From contig CAZJKC010000038.1 in the NCBI GenBank assembly GCA_964546565.1, positions 1-17,087 of the forward strand: a stretch of 17,087 nt of DNA, read 5' to 3'. How positions within the stretch are numbered: position 1 is the stretch's first letter; every line of letters starts with the position of its first letter. Positions 1-6,209 of this stretch are shown here, in pieces. Made by a program: the position numbers and the translations under genes. The notes below the pieces were generated by a model, which saw nothing but the letters and a program-made list of their open reading frames with translations, ran no database searches and was not told where the DNA came from. The DNA comes from CAG-826 sp964546565 (GTDB lineage Bacteria > Bacillota_I > Bacilli_A > RFN20 > CAG-826).

Positions 1-632
1 AAAAAGGGATTATGCTTTACTTCATCATTTAATGTTGTCGCTTTTCCATGCCCGGGATATACTTTAATATCGCTATATTTGTTATTTAATGCAATTAATT
101 TTTTTATAGATTTAGCCACGTTCCATGGTTCACTTGTTGGTAAATCTACTCTTCCTATCGAACGATAAAATAACGTATCTCCTGAAAACATTGTAGCGGA
201 TTCTTTAATAAAAAAACAGCAACTACCCGCAGTATGAAATGACGTATGTATCACCATTATTTTAGTGCCATCGATATTGATTTCTTGACCATTTTTCAAC
301 GTTTCAATTAAACCACATAAAACCACTTCTTTTTTCATAAAATAAGAACAATTAAGTAGGGGACGATAAAGCGATTCGTGATCATTTTTATGGATATATA
401 TCGGGCAAGAATACTTCTTTTGATAATATTCAGCAGCTAAAAAATGATCATAATGACCATGAGTTAAAAAAATCCCCCTAATATTAATGGCTGAATTTTC
501 AATTATTTCTTCCATTTCTAACGATATAAAGGAAGCATCAATAATCACGCCACTTTTTTCATTGATTTTTAATAAATACATATTGGAGGCTTCGCTATTA
601 CGATCTTTGAACATAAAAGGAATATTGTTCAT
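1..632 (-). CDS. Metallo-beta-lactamase-fold hydrolase (glyoxalase II / YqgX-like), 3' end cut by window edge
   Basis: I translated this by hand from the ATG at 632 on the minus strand: 210 codons are open down to base 3 with no stop, so only the C-terminal end is missing. The metal-ligand set of the glyoxalase II group is visible: THGHYDH at residues 57-63, H133 in HTSFHTAGS, D152 in FSGDTLF and H195 in YPGHGKAT, followed by the family-typical HNPF near the C-terminus. Such proteins are cytosolic, zinc- or iron-dependent hydrolases of thioesters or related substrates; the substrate here cannot be read from sequence. An in-frame TAA lies two codons upstream, so 632 is the earliest ATG. No good Shine-Dalgarno precedes it, and Met7 is a possible alternative start. 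It lies just downstream of rpmG and its hairpin, so it may depend on readthrough. The fold and group are secure; the specific function is not. Confidence 0.9.
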   Translation of the reverse strand, partial: MNNIPFMFKDRNSEASNMYLLKINEKSGVIIDASFISLEMEEIIENSAINIRGIFLTHGHYDHFLAAEYYQKKYSCPIYIHKNDHESLYRPLLNCSYFMKKEVVLCGLIETLKNGQEINIDGTKIMVIHTSFHTAGSCCFFIKESATMFSGDTLFYRSIGRVDLPTSEPWNVAKSIKKLIALNNKYSDIKVYPGHGKATTLNDEVKHNPF

Positions 633-637
633 GGCTT

Positions 638-668
638 AAAATAAAAATAAGACTTGCCAGTCTTATTT
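638..668 (-). terminator. Rho-independent terminator of rpmG, overlapping its stop codon
   Basis: A perfect 10-bp stem with a 4-base loop occupies 645-668 (arms AAATAAGACT / AGTCTTATTT). On the minus strand it is followed by a T-rich tail (TTTATTTT, 645-638). The rpmG stop codon (665-663) lies within the promoter-proximal arm. The stem is AT-rich, so it may terminate only partly, which would allow some expression of the hydrolase gene that starts six bases after the tail. Confidence 0.7.
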
Positions 669-812
669 CTTTTCCTTATGTACGGTTTTTTTATTACATT
701 TTGGACAATACTTCTTGAGTTCAACTCTTTCTGGATGATTTCTCTTGTTTTTTGTTCCGATGTAATTTTCGTTTCCGCATTCTGTGCAGCGGAAGATGAT
801 ATTTTCACGCAT
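663..812 (-). CDS. rpmG: Ribosomal protein bL33, zinc-binding form
   Basis: This 49-residue protein is a component of the 50S ribosomal subunit near the E site. It reads MRENIIFRCTECG... and ends in a lysine-rich tail. The CTEC and CPKC pairs give the four-cysteine zinc ribbon of the C+ form of L33; many Bacillota also carry a zinc-free paralogue whose expression is zinc-controlled, though no Zur-like operator was recognised here. The frame is open for 11 more codons to an ATG at 845, but the ATG at 812 is preceded by a strong GGAGGT eight bases upstream and matches the normal L33 start. An extended -10 promoter lies about 35 bases upstream, and a hairpin terminator overlaps the stop. Confidence 0.96.
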   Translation of the reverse strand: MRENIIFRCTECGNENYIGTKNKRNHPERVELKKYCPKCNKKTVHKEKK

Positions 813-843
813 TCTTTTACACCTCCGATGTATTTCGCTAGTC

Positions 844-852
844 ATTTTACCA
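844..852 (-). promoter_or_regulatory. Probable rpmG promoter, extended -10
   Basis: On the minus strand TGGTAAAAT forms an extended -10 element (TG-N-TAAAAT). Its position would start the transcript near 837, giving a leader of about 25 bases that contains the GGAGGT ribosome binding site. No convincing -35 is present, as is common when the TG extension is there. The divergent ispG promoter lies about 140 bases away. Confidence 0.5.
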
Positions 853-987
853 CAATAAAAGATAGATTGCTATATTTTTTCTAAATTATTTCGTTAAATA
901 ATATGGTAAGTACGTTCTCCATAGGCCACAAAATAAATCTTAAAGTGCCATTAATATTTATTATTATGAAATAATAAAGATAATTTA

Positions 988-996
988 TGCTACAAT
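988..996 (+). promoter_or_regulatory. Probable ispG promoter, extended -10
   Basis: TGCTACAAT matches TG-N-TATAAT at five of six -10 positions and keeps the full TG extension. The expected start near 1003 gives a leader of about 34 bases with AGAGAGG ahead of the ispG ATG. The -35 region (around 965-973) is AT-rich and has no good match. Confidence 0.5.
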
Positions 997-1036
997 ATTT
1001 ACAAAGTTTAAAGAATATTTTAGAGAGGATGATGGG

Positions 1037-2092
1037 ATGTATACAAGAAGTAACACACGCCAAATTAAAGTAGGAAATATTGTGATAGGTGGACAAAATA
1101 AAGTTGTTATCCAATCAATGTGTAATATCAAAACATCAAATTATGAGCAAGTTATTGAGCAAATTCTCGCTTTAGAAAAAATTGGTGTCGAAATGATGCG
1201 CGTTTCTATTATGGATAAAGATGATGCTTTAGCCATAAAAAAAATTAAAGAAAGCATTCATGTTCCTTTAGTTGCGGATATTCATTTTGATTATCGTCTA
1301 GCATTACTCGCTATCGAAAATGGTATTGATAAAATACGCATCAATCCTGGCAATATTGGAAAAGAAGAATATGTTCATAAAGTTGTCCTTGCTTGTTTAG
1401 AAAAAAACATTCCTATCCGTATTGGCGTCAATAGCGGCTCTTTAGAAGGTGATAATGAGCAAAATACGGTAATTGAAGCAGAAATGCTCGTTAAATCCGC
1501 TTTAAAATATGTCACCATGTTTGAAAATTGGGGTTTTCATGATATTGTTATTTCTTTAAAAGGAAGCGATGTCTTAACCACCATTAAGGCTTATGAAAAA
1601 GCTAGCGAACTATGCTCATATCCTCTTCACTTAGGAATTACCGAGGCCGGCACTAAAGAAATTGGTATCATTCGTTCTGTTGCCGGTTTAGCGCCTCTTT
1701 TGACAAAAGGAATCGGTGACACGATTCGCATTTCCCTTTCAAGCGATCCACAAGATGAAGTTATTACCATGAAACGCTTGCTACATGATTTGCATTTATA
1801 TCCTAACTACCCTACTTTGATATCATGTCCTACCTGTGGGCGTACGCAAGTTAATGTGATTGAAATTGCTCAACAAGTATCAATCTTTCTTGAGACAATT
1901 AATAAACCTATTGTCGTCGCTATTATGGGTTGTGTGGTCAATGGACCAGGCGAAGCCAAACATGCAGATATCGGTATCGCTGGAGGCAAAAATGAATGGC
2001 TTTTATTTAAAAAAGGACGTCCTATAAAAAAAGTCAAAAGTGCCGATATTCTTCCGACTCTTTTTTTAGAAATTCAGACATTTTTTGACTGA
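1037..2092 (+). CDS. ispG: 4-hydroxy-3-methylbut-2-en-1-yl diphosphate synthase (IspG/GcpE)
   Basis: This is the penultimate enzyme of the MEP isoprenoid pathway, a cytosolic [4Fe-4S] enzyme that reductively opens the cyclic diphosphate MEcPP to HMBPP. The 351 residues match the bacterial short form. The N-terminal TIM-barrel signature is clear (VQSM-like VVIQSMCN near 23-30, VPLVADIHFDY near 76-86, IRINPGNIG near 101-109). The cluster-binding C-terminal part has CPTCGR (C264, C267) and MGCVVNGPGEAKHADIG (C299, with the fourth ligand Glu306). The start has AGAGAGG about eight bases upstream and an extended -10 promoter before that. Its TGA overlaps an in-frame ATG of the next ORF (TGATG), and the DUF2624 gene follows immediately. 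IspH, which uses its product, is encoded at 5242-6108. Confidence 0.98.
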   Translation: MYTRSNTRQIKVGNIVIGGQNKVVIQSMCNIKTSNYEQVIEQILALEKIGVEMMRVSIMDKDDALAIKKIKESIHVPLVADIHFDYRLALLAIENGIDKIRINPGNIGKEEYVHKVVLACLEKNIPIRIGVNSGSLEGDNEQNTVIEAEMLVKSALKYVTMFENWGFHDIVISLKGSDVLTTIKAYEKASELCSYPLHLGITEAGTKEIGIIRSVAGLAPLLTKGIGDTIRISLSSDPQDEVITMKRLLHDLHLYPNYPTLISCPTCGRTQVNVIEIAQQVSIFLETINKPIVVAIMGCVVNGPGEAKHADIGIAGGKNEWLLFKKGRPIKKVKSADILPTLFLEIQTFFD

Positions 2093-2127
2093 TGAAGCGT
2101 ATATATAAAATGTATGGAGACTTTTTA

Positions 2128-2376
2128 ATGATACCACATCGTTTAATTACATTTTATATTGACCACTTATCAAACGAAGATGCTTATGCTTTCGCTTCTA
2201 AATACGGCATTAGATTTACTAATGAGGAATTAAATATTCTTGTGCCTTTTGTTAAATTACATAAAAATGACATTCATCGCCACAAGAAAAATTATCTCTT
2301 AGATGAAATAAAAAAAGTAGTAGAACCTACTACTTATCAGAAAATCGATTGTTTATTAAATCAATTATTACCATAA
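2128..2376 (+). CDS. Small DUF2624-family (YqfT-like) protein
   Basis: An 82-residue, charged, probably helical protein with no signal peptide or membrane segment. The pattern IDHLS-x8-SKYGI near residues 10-24, followed by a helical middle and the C-terminal segment VVEPTTYQKIDCLLNQLL, resembles the DUF2624 family (B. subtilis YqfT), which sits beside nfo in Bacillus as it does here. Function is unknown. I chose the ATG at 2128 because GGAGA lies seven bases upstream and the resulting N-terminus fits the family. An ATG at 2092 overlapping the ispG stop would add 12 residues and cannot be excluded. The last nine bases overlap the 3' end of nfo on the other strand, and the nfo terminator lies inside this gene (2306-2335). 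Confidence 0.8.
   Translation: MIPHRLITFYIDHLSNEDAYAFASKYGIRFTNEELNILVPFVKLHKNDIHRHKKNYLLDEIKKVVEPTTYQKIDCLLNQLLP
2306..2335 (-). terminator. Terminator of nfo, inside the DUF2624 coding sequence
   Basis: A perfect 9-bp stem (AAGTAGTAG / CTACTACTT, 2315-2323 and 2327-2335) with a 3-base loop is followed on the minus strand by TTTTTATTT (2314-2306). This is a good intrinsic terminator about 33 bases beyond the nfo stop. It is simultaneously coding sequence for VVEPTT in the convergent DUF2624 gene. Confidence 0.75.
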
Positions 2377-3246
2377 CAAGCGATCAAGATTATCAAATTC
2401 ATGCTTATTAAGCATCATGATCTCCTTTTTATAAGGAGATTTTTCTTTGTTAATATAAGGTGTTTCAAGAATAAATGGAATATGGTGAAGTAAAGGATGC
2501 GTATACCATTTATCAAGTGTGGTAAAACCAATTTTTCCATAACCAATATTCTCATGACGATCCGAATGTGATCCACATTCATTCTTACTATCATTCAAAT
2601 GAATAACCCATAGTTTATTAAGACCGATAATATTATCAAAATCTTGTAGCAATTTATCGACATCATGGACGTTAAATCCGCTATCATGGAGATGACAGGT
2701 GTCAAGACAAACACCAACGCGCTCTTGATGACTGACATGCTCAATAATAAAAGCCAATTCTTCAAAATTACGCCCTACTTCAAAGCCTTTCCCCGCCATC
2801 GATTCTATGGCAATGCGGACATGCGTTTCATCAATGGATAAAACATAATCTAATCCTTTAGCGACCATTAATAAGCCTTCCTTAATTCCTGCCCCTAAAT
2901 GCGAGCCTGGATGTAAAACAATGGTCTTAATGTGCATCGCTTCCGCTCTTTTCATTTCCGATAATAAAAATTGCACACTTCGTTCCCATTTTTCTAGGTC
3001 AAGACTATTAGCTAAATTAATTAAATAAGGTGCATGTACTATAAAATTGGTATTATCAATATTATTTCTTGTACACAATTCTAAAGCTTCTTCAATTTTT
3101 AATTGGGTAACCGGAAGACGTTTACTATTCTGGGGCGCCCCCGTATATAACATCAATGTGGTAGCGGAATTATTGAGCATTTCTTGGACTGATCCTAAAT
3201 AGAAATCAGGAGCTTTCATACTGACATGACTTCCAATTAATCGCAT
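2368..3246 (-). CDS. nfo: Endonuclease IV (class II AP endonuclease)
   Basis: Base-excision repair enzyme that cuts the phosphodiester backbone 5' to abasic sites, using three zinc ions. The 292 residues (E. coli 285) contain all nine expected metal ligands at near-identical spacing to the E. coli enzyme: H71 (VHAP), H112 (LHPGSHLG), E148 (IES), D182 and H185 (LDTCH), H216 (HLNDSK), D229 and H231 (DRH), E261 (LETP). The protein is therefore expected to be active. The ATG overlaps the last base of the cshB stop (TAATG) and is preceded by AAAGGAGAG inside cshB, so the two are probably translated from one message. The 3' end overlaps the convergent DUF2624 gene by nine bases, and the terminator lies within that gene. 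Confidence 0.98.
   Translation of the reverse strand: MRLIGSHVSMKAPDFYLGSVQEMLNNSATTLMLYTGAPQNSKRLPVTQLKIEEALELCTRNNIDNTNFIVHAPYLINLANSLDLEKWERSVQFLLSEMKRAEAMHIKTIVLHPGSHLGAGIKEGLLMVAKGLDYVLSIDETHVRIAIESMAGKGFEVGRNFEELAFIIEHVSHQERVGVCLDTCHLHDSGFNVHDVDKLLQDFDNIIGLNKLWVIHLNDSKNECGSHSDRHENIGYGKIGFTTLDKWYTHPLLHHIPFILETPYINKEKSPYKKEIMMLNKHEFDNLDRLLW
2419..2448 (+). terminator. Terminator of the ispG-DUF2624 transcript, inside nfo
   Basis: An 8-bp stem (ATCTCCTT / AAGGAGAT, 2420-2427 and 2433-2440), extended by a G-U pair, has a 5-base loop and is followed on the plus strand by TTTTCTTT (2441-2448). It lies 43 bases after the DUF2624 stop and within the 3' coding part of nfo. The T-run exists only on the plus strand side, so it should act on plus-strand transcription and not on nfo. 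Confidence 0.7.
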
Positions 3247-4607
3247 TACTTCTCTCTCCTTTGACGGGCTTCTTCTTTATATCTTGTCACTCTTTGTTTA
3301 CGAATGTCTTCTTGGATGACTTTCCGTTTATGTCTTCGTTTGGCTTTTTCAATCGCCGTTTTCACTTTCTTTTTATAACCCGGTTTTACCTTCTTGCTCC
3401 GCGTTTTAGCGACCGCAAGACGTATTTCTTTTTCTAATTCAACATTAGGCGTTTTCTTTTTCTTACTGCGCGCCTTTTTTTCTTTCTTTAAAACATCGTT
3501 TTTTAAAGAAAAATATTGTAATTCCACACCAGAAGACAGCAAACGGTCAACTCTTTCTAATTGATCTTGGGTATAGAATGTATAACAATTGCCATCTTTA
3601 TTATATCTACCCGTACGGCCAGCACGATGGAAATAAAAGGACATATCTTTTGGTAAATCAATATTGATGATATCACTCACGCCTTCTAAATCTAGCCCTC
3701 GTGAAGCCATATCACTACAAATAACAATAGAAAATTCATTTTGTAAAATCCTTTTCATATTATTTTTACGTTCACGTGTTGATAAATCTCCATGAAGGAC
3801 ACCGACTTTATAATTACGGGCAATTAACTCTTGATATATTTCATCCACTTTAGCTTTTGTAGAAGCAAATACAAGGCATAAATAGGGATTAATAATCTTT
3901 ATAAGCGATATTAATGCATCAATTTCTTTTTGATGTTTAATATCGACTGCATAATGATTGATGCGATGAGGATTTTTCTTCTTTTGTGATAATAAAAAAC
4001 GATTATCCGGCTTGATATAACGATCTAAAAAGGCAATAAAATTATCCGCAATTGTGGCCGAAAATACTAAAATTGTCGGATTATTTAAACGTATAATAAA
4101 ATCATCAATCAATGATAAAAAGCCAAACTCGGTCAGCATATCCGCTTCATCTAAAACAATATATCGCGCTTTCATAACATTGATTGCGTTTTCCGTAAAT
4201 GATAAATCATGTAAACGTTTCGGAGTCGCAATGACAATGTGTGGATTTATATTATTCTTACTAAGAGAACGACTCTTCTCTTCACCACTTGCTAATAAAC
4301 GAATACGTAAATTGTCATAATAGGGCAAAAATTCTTTTAAAAAGGAATAAGTTTGATGGGCTAATTCCCGTGTGGGAGCAAAAATAATGGCTTGCACTTC
4401 ATTTTCATTGATATCAATCTTATCAAGAATGGGAATTAAAAAAGAATGAGTTTTCCCAGACCCCGTTTCACTAGTTGCTAATAAAGACTCACCTCTTAAA
4501 GCCGATGGAATAACTACTTCTTGAATCGGTGTTGGTGTGATATATCCTAATTCATTTAAGGCGTGAATCATTGTCTCTGATAATGCATAATTTCGAAAAG
4601 ATGCCAT
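3246..4607 (-). CDS. cshB: DEAD-box ATP-dependent RNA helicase, CshB-like
   Basis: Cytosolic RNA helicase that remodels RNA, typically in cold adaptation, ribosome assembly or mRNA decay. All core motifs are present in 453 residues: Q motif (FRNYALS...TPIQ, about 4-29), motif I SETGSGKT (47-54), Ia PTRELAHQ, TPKRL, DEAD (153-156), SAT (183-185), HGDLSTRERKNN, SDMASRGLDL, and motif VI HRAGRTGR (327-334). From about residue 375 the tail is strongly lysine/arginine-rich, an RNA-binding extension like that of CshB. The assignment to CshB rather than CshA rests mainly on the neighbours (nfo, vrrA/yqfQ, ispH) and is the less certain part. GAGGTG lies eight to nine bases before the ATG. It is divergent from the vrrA-like gene. 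Confidence 0.95.
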   Translation of the reverse strand: MASFRNYALSETMIHALNELGYITPTPIQEVVIPSALRGESLLATSETGSGKTHSFLIPILDKIDINENEVQAIIFAPTRELAHQTYSFLKEFLPYYDNLRIRLLASGEEKSRSLSKNNINPHIVIATPKRLHDLSFTENAINVMKARYIVLDEADMLTEFGFLSLIDDFIIRLNNPTILVFSATIADNFIAFLDRYIKPDNRFLLSQKKKNPHRINHYAVDIKHQKEIDALISLIKIINPYLCLVFASTKAKVDEIYQELIARNYKVGVLHGDLSTRERKNNMKRILQNEFSIVICSDMASRGLDLEGVSDIINIDLPKDMSFYFHRAGRTGRYNKDGNCYTFYTQDQLERVDRLLSSGVELQYFSLKNDVLKKEKKARSKKKKTPNVELEKEIRLAVAKTRSKKVKPGYKKKVKTAIEKAKRRHKRKVIQEDIRKQRVTRYKEEARQRREK

Positions 4608-4627
4608 AAACTAATCACCTCGTGTTC

Positions 4628-4656
4628 ATTATACATGAATCCGCTTTTATCGCCAA
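4628..4656 (-). promoter_or_regulatory. Probable cshB-nfo promoter
   Basis: On the minus strand TTGGCG (4656-4651, four of six to TTGACA) and a consensus TATAAT (4633-4628) are separated by exactly 17 bases. Transcription would start near 4621, leaving a leader of roughly 14 bases that just includes the ribosome binding site; such a short leader leaves some doubt. The -35 hexamer overlaps the left arm of the inverted repeat at 4652-4679. Confidence 0.5.
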
Positions 4657-4679
4657 ATATCAATAATCAATTATTTGGC
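4652..4679. repeat. Inverted repeat between cshB and the vrrA-like gene, possible operator
   Basis: GCCAAATA (4652-4659) and TATTTGGC (4672-4679) are perfect 8-bp inverted arms around a 12-base AT-rich centre, giving a centre-to-centre spacing of 20 bases, about two helical turns. It lies in the 107-base divergent intergenic region and its left arm covers the predicted cshB -35. No T-run follows on either strand, so it is not a terminator. A repressor site is an inference; no known operator consensus was recognised. Confidence 0.4.
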
Positions 4680-4714
4680 AACTTCATACACTAATTATGA
4701 GGTGATTAATATCC

Positions 4715-5212
4715 ATGTATAACCCCTATTATCCACATAATCAACGTGTTACTATGATGCCGCGATCTTCTCCTTCTTCATTCATGTATCAAAATCCGAT
4801 GACGCCCCATAACATTACTTATCCTTCCATGCCAGCAAATGCCTATCCATTACGCTCCATGCCTAATCCTTTATCAATTCCAAGAGGAAATAACCTTCTA
4901 AGAAGTCCTTTATCACAAGGAGTAGGAAGTTTAACTAGCAAAGGTACTATTTCAAAAATTCTTAGTAGTACCGAAAATGTTGTCGCCACTATTAATCAAG
5001 CCATACCTATTTATCAGCAAGTTAAACCACTTTGGGATAATTCTAAAAAATTAAGAACTGCAATTAAGCGTATTTTTCCTTTTAATAATCAAAAAGATGA
5101 TGTCCAAAAAGAAGTATATGATAATCCCGAAGTTGTCACACAAGAAACAAAAAAAGAAACAAAAAAAGATGATTATGTCGAAGATAACAATCCTCATCAA
5201 CCTTTCTTTTAA
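4715..5212 (+). CDS. VrrA/YqfQ-like protein of unknown function
   Basis: A 165-residue protein in three parts. Residues 1-65 are rich in Pro, Met, Ser, Asn and Tyr and are probably disordered. Residues 70-120 hold a conserved-looking amphipathic segment (SKILSSTENVVATINQAIP, then YQQVKPLWDNSKKLRTAIK) that resembles the YqfQ/VrrA family of Bacillus, which has the same position between ispH and cshB. The C-terminus is a charged tail with KKETKK repeats. There is no signal peptide or transmembrane helix. GAGGTGATTA precedes the ATG by about ten bases. Family assignment rests on pattern and position together. The function of the family is not known to me. The gene lies 29 bases before ispH and is probably co-transcribed with it. 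Confidence 0.75.
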   Translation: MYNPYYPHNQRVTMMPRSSPSSFMYQNPMTPHNITYPSMPANAYPLRSMPNPLSIPRGNNLLRSPLSQGVGSLTSKGTISKILSSTENVVATINQAIPIYQQVKPLWDNSKKLRTAIKRIFPFNNQKDDVQKEVYDNPEVVTQETKKETKKDDYVEDNNPHQPFF

Positions 5213-5241
5213 AATATGATAAAATAATTTTGGTGATAGAA

Positions 5242-6108
5242 ATGAAAATTCAAATGATTGAGCCAATCGGTTATTGCTTCGGCGTCAAGCGGGCTATTGA
5301 AATTGCGAAAAATGCTCGAAAAGATTATCCTCATGAAAAAATTACTATCTTAGGTATGTTGGCTCATAACCATCATGTCATGCAAGAATTAGAAAACGAT
5401 AATATTTTTTGTGAACCGGTTATCAATTTAAATTATGAAGATGCTTTAAAGAGAATAAACGAAGGTATTATCATTTTTACCGCCCATGGGCATCACCCAA
5501 AACTCGATGAAATTGCTTTATCAAAAAATTTAAAAATAATTGACGCTACATGTCCATTTGTTACGAAGACATTTCAAGAAATTTTAAAAGCTTTTGATAA
5601 TCAAAGAGAAATCATTTATATTGGTAAAAGAAATCATCCTGAATCATATGCCGCTTTAGCTATCGCTCCCGGAATGGCTTTTTATGATATCAATAATCAT
5701 CAATTATCAAAAGATATTATTAATGATGATCCCCTCGTTTTTAATCAAACGACTTTATCCTATTTTGAATTAAATAACATCCATCAAGAGATAAAAAAGA
5801 AATATAAACAGGCGACTATTCATGATGAAATATGCTCTACTTCACGTCTCCGTCAACAAGGCATTGATCAAATAGATAAAAATACTTCATTAATTTATAT
5901 AATCGGCGATGATTTATCAAATAATACCGAAAGTTTATATCGCATTGCTAAAGAAAAATATCCTCATTGCGCTGTTTATAAAATTTCCTCATGTGCTGAT
6001 ATTACAAATGCTCAGATTGCTCATAAAGAAAAGGTTGCTTTACTCTCGGGAGCTTCAACACCTTATCGAATTGTTCAAGAAATATTTGATTATTTAAAAA
6101 ATATTTAA
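5242..6108 (+). CDS. ispH: 4-hydroxy-3-methylbut-2-enyl diphosphate reductase (IspH/LytB)
   Basis: Last enzyme of the MEP pathway: a cytosolic iron-sulfur enzyme reducing HMBPP to IPP and DMAPP. Counting from the ATG at 5242 (288 residues) the cluster cysteines are C12 (GYCFGVKRAI), C104 (DATCPFV) and C198 (DEICSTSRLRQ). The substrate-binding residues are H42 (AHNHHV), H82 (AHGHH), H132 and E134 (NHPES), T170-T171 (NQTTLS), S226-N228 (LSNNT) and S272 (SGASTP). The usual S-S-N-T motif reads S-N-N-T here, a single Ser-to-Asn change in the phosphate-binding loop. The start is preceded by GGTGAT; an in-frame TTG at 5230 is possible but overlaps that site. A bidirectional terminator follows directly. 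It forms a transcription unit with the vrrA-like gene. Confidence 0.97.
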   Translation: MKIQMIEPIGYCFGVKRAIEIAKNARKDYPHEKITILGMLAHNHHVMQELENDNIFCEPVINLNYEDALKRINEGIIIFTAHGHHPKLDEIALSKNLKIIDATCPFVTKTFQEILKAFDNQREIIYIGKRNHPESYAALAIAPGMAFYDINNHQLSKDIINDDPLVFNQTTLSYFELNNIHQEIKKKYKQATIHDEICSTSRLRQQGIDQIDKNTSLIYIIGDDLSNNTESLYRIAKEKYPHCAVYKISSCADITNAQIAHKEKVALLSGASTPYRIVQEIFDYLKNI

Positions 6109-6109
6109 G

Positions 6110-6163
6110 AAAAAACTAGTGCCAACATAAAGTTAATAAATATGCACTAGTTTTTCTTTTTTT
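6110..6163. terminator. Bidirectional terminator between ispH and the GH127 gene
   Basis: A perfect 12-bp inverted repeat (AAAAACTAGTGC at 6111-6122, GCACTAGTTTTT at 6144-6155) has a 21-base loop. On the plus strand it ends in TTTTTCTTTTTTT (6151-6163) and starts one base after the ispH stop; on the minus strand it ends in six Ts. It therefore suits termination of both convergent units. The loop is longer than usual. Confidence 0.75.
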
Positions 6164-6209
6164 AATAAAAAGCAATTATGTATTATAAAATGACTTAGAA
6201 AAATAACTT

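Noticed and set aside
2092..2127. Longer DUF2624 start overlapping the ispG stop (TGATG).
   Set aside because: The ATG at 2128 has a well-placed GGAGA and a family-like N-terminus; the longer start is kept only as an alternative.
2401..2415. Perfect 6-bp hairpin ATGCTT/AAGCAT next to the plus-strand terminator in nfo.
   Set aside because: It has no T-run on either strand and lies in coding sequence; the adjacent 8-bp stem explains termination better.
5217..5225. Extended -10-like TGATAAAAT just before ispH.
   Set aside because: It would start transcription about ten bases before the ATG, leaving almost no leader, and there is no -35; co-transcription with the vrrA-like gene is simpler.
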